A stretch of DNA of 5,460 nucleotides from Acidobacteriota bacterium (GTDB lineage Bacteria; Acidobacteriota; Terriglobia; Terriglobales; Acidobacteriaceae), in assembly GCA_003225615.1 (NCBI GenBank), contig QIAS01000176.1, positions 1-5,460 of the forward strand, given 5' to 3'. Below are positions 4,947 to 5,460 of this stretch, in pieces. The stretch's first letter is position 1; the number at the start of each line of letters is the position of its first letter. The notes under the pieces are model-generated. The model was not told where the DNA came from. It saw only the letters and a list, made by a program, of their open reading frames with translations, and did no database searches. The translations under genes were made by a program, and so were the position numbers.

Positions 4947-5460
4947 GTGAGACTGCGAGTTCTCTCGTCGTTGCTGCTGCTCTTTTTTTCCGCATATCTG
5001 CTAGTGGCGCAAGCTCAATCGAGTGCGCAGAAATTCAGCCCGCCAACTCGCACCTTCCGGTTGACGTACAACTTCACGGTGAAGGATATTCCCTCCGGAG
5101 CGAAGCGAGTGCGCGTCTGGGTTCCAGTGCCGCAGACAGACCAGCATCAGACTGTACGCGTTCTGGAGGTCAAGGCTCCCACCAAAACGCGGATGACGCA
5201 GGATCCCGAGTACGGCAATCGCATCATGTATGCCGAGCTTGAGAATTCTACTTGGGGCAAAGCAGAGTTCACTCTGGAGTACGAGGTCACGCGCAAAGAA
5301 TATTCGAAGGGCGATTACGCGCAACTCAAGCGAGCAGATCAGCAACCCATCGTCGTGCCCGCGTCGATGACCCGGTTGATTGAGCCTGACAATCTGATTC
5401 CCACGGATGGGAAAATCAAGCAGCTGGCGATCGAGGTAACCGGATCGCAGAGCGGAACGG
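4947..5460 (+). CDS. Exported transglutaminase-family protein, N-terminal part only
   Basis: 171 codons are visible with no stop before the window edge, so the C-terminal part lies outside. A signal peptide (basic RLR, hydrophobic core at about residues 5-20, cleavage probably after AQA at 23) sends it to the periplasm. The mature part starts with FRLTYNFTVKDIP (37-49), then AKRVRVWVPVPQTDQHQTV (52-70), PEYGNRIMYAE (88-98), FTLEYEVTRKEY (108-119) and a proline-rich turn. This arrangement, a beta-rich domain with a VWVPVP strand and a YEVTR strand, is typical of the N-terminal half of bacterial transglutaminase-like (Cys-His-Asp) proteins. The catalytic core would come later and cannot be checked here. 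Members may act as peptidases, amidases or cross-linkers in the envelope, so no reaction is assigned. The start is a GTG with an ideal AGGAGG 5 nt upstream. It is divergent from DoxX. Confidence 0.85.
   Translation, partial: MRLRVLSSLLLLFFSAYLLVAQAQSSAQKFSPPTRTFRLTYNFTVKDIPSGAKRVRVWVPVPQTDQHQTVRVLEVKAPTKTRMTQDPEYGNRIMYAELENSTWGKAEFTLEYEVTRKEYSKGDYAQLKRADQQPIVVPASMTRLIEPDNLIPTDGKIKQLAIEVTGSQSGT

Overview
The window looks like a chromosomal stretch of a moderately GC-rich Gram-negative bacterium. The best guess is an Acidobacteriota member of the Koribacter/Terriglobia type. This rests on the style of the two exported proteins (a YWLLFPL-type secreted protein and a transglutaminase-family N-terminus), the strong AGGAGG ribosome sites, and the mix of families. 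It is inference from remembered family resemblance, not a database result. No rRNA, tRNA, CRISPR array, insertion sequence or integrase was found.

Layout. Positions 1-170 hold no gene I can support, only a weak stem-loop just past the first gene. The minus strand carries five genes. Read in their own direction they are a DoxX-type membrane protein (4676-4170), a family 2 glycosyltransferase (4154-3435), a DUF2064/TIGR04282-type GT-A protein (3029-2298), a multi-spanning GT-C/GT87-type glycosyltransferase (2301-1000) and a secreted protein of unknown function (908-171). Between the second and third lie two small plus-strand genes (3028-3237 and 3234-3548). They are linked by an ATGA overlap: a two-helix membrane protein and a short soluble protein whose tail runs antisense into the GT2 gene. 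After a 270-bp divergent promoter region (4677-4946), a plus-strand exported transglutaminase-family protein starts at a GTG and runs off the window end.

How the genes may work together. GT2 resembles polyprenyl-phosphate sugar synthases, and the GT-C protein resembles enzymes that use polyprenyl-phosphate sugars on the outer face of the inner membrane. DUF2064 is a GT-A/nucleotidyltransferase-like fold and is translationally coupled to the GT-C gene by a GTGA overlap. A surface or lipid glycosylation module is therefore a reasonable hypothesis, but donor and acceptor sugars cannot be read from the sequence. DoxX sits 15 bp upstream of GT2 and probably shares its transcript. The secreted protein and the transglutaminase-family protein are envelope proteins with no demonstrated link to the sugar genes.

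Most of the window is ordinary. The points most worth a second look are the plus-strand small-gene pair embedded in the glycosyltransferase cluster, the shared CATG start point at 3027-3030, and the same-frame DoxX/GT2 junction.
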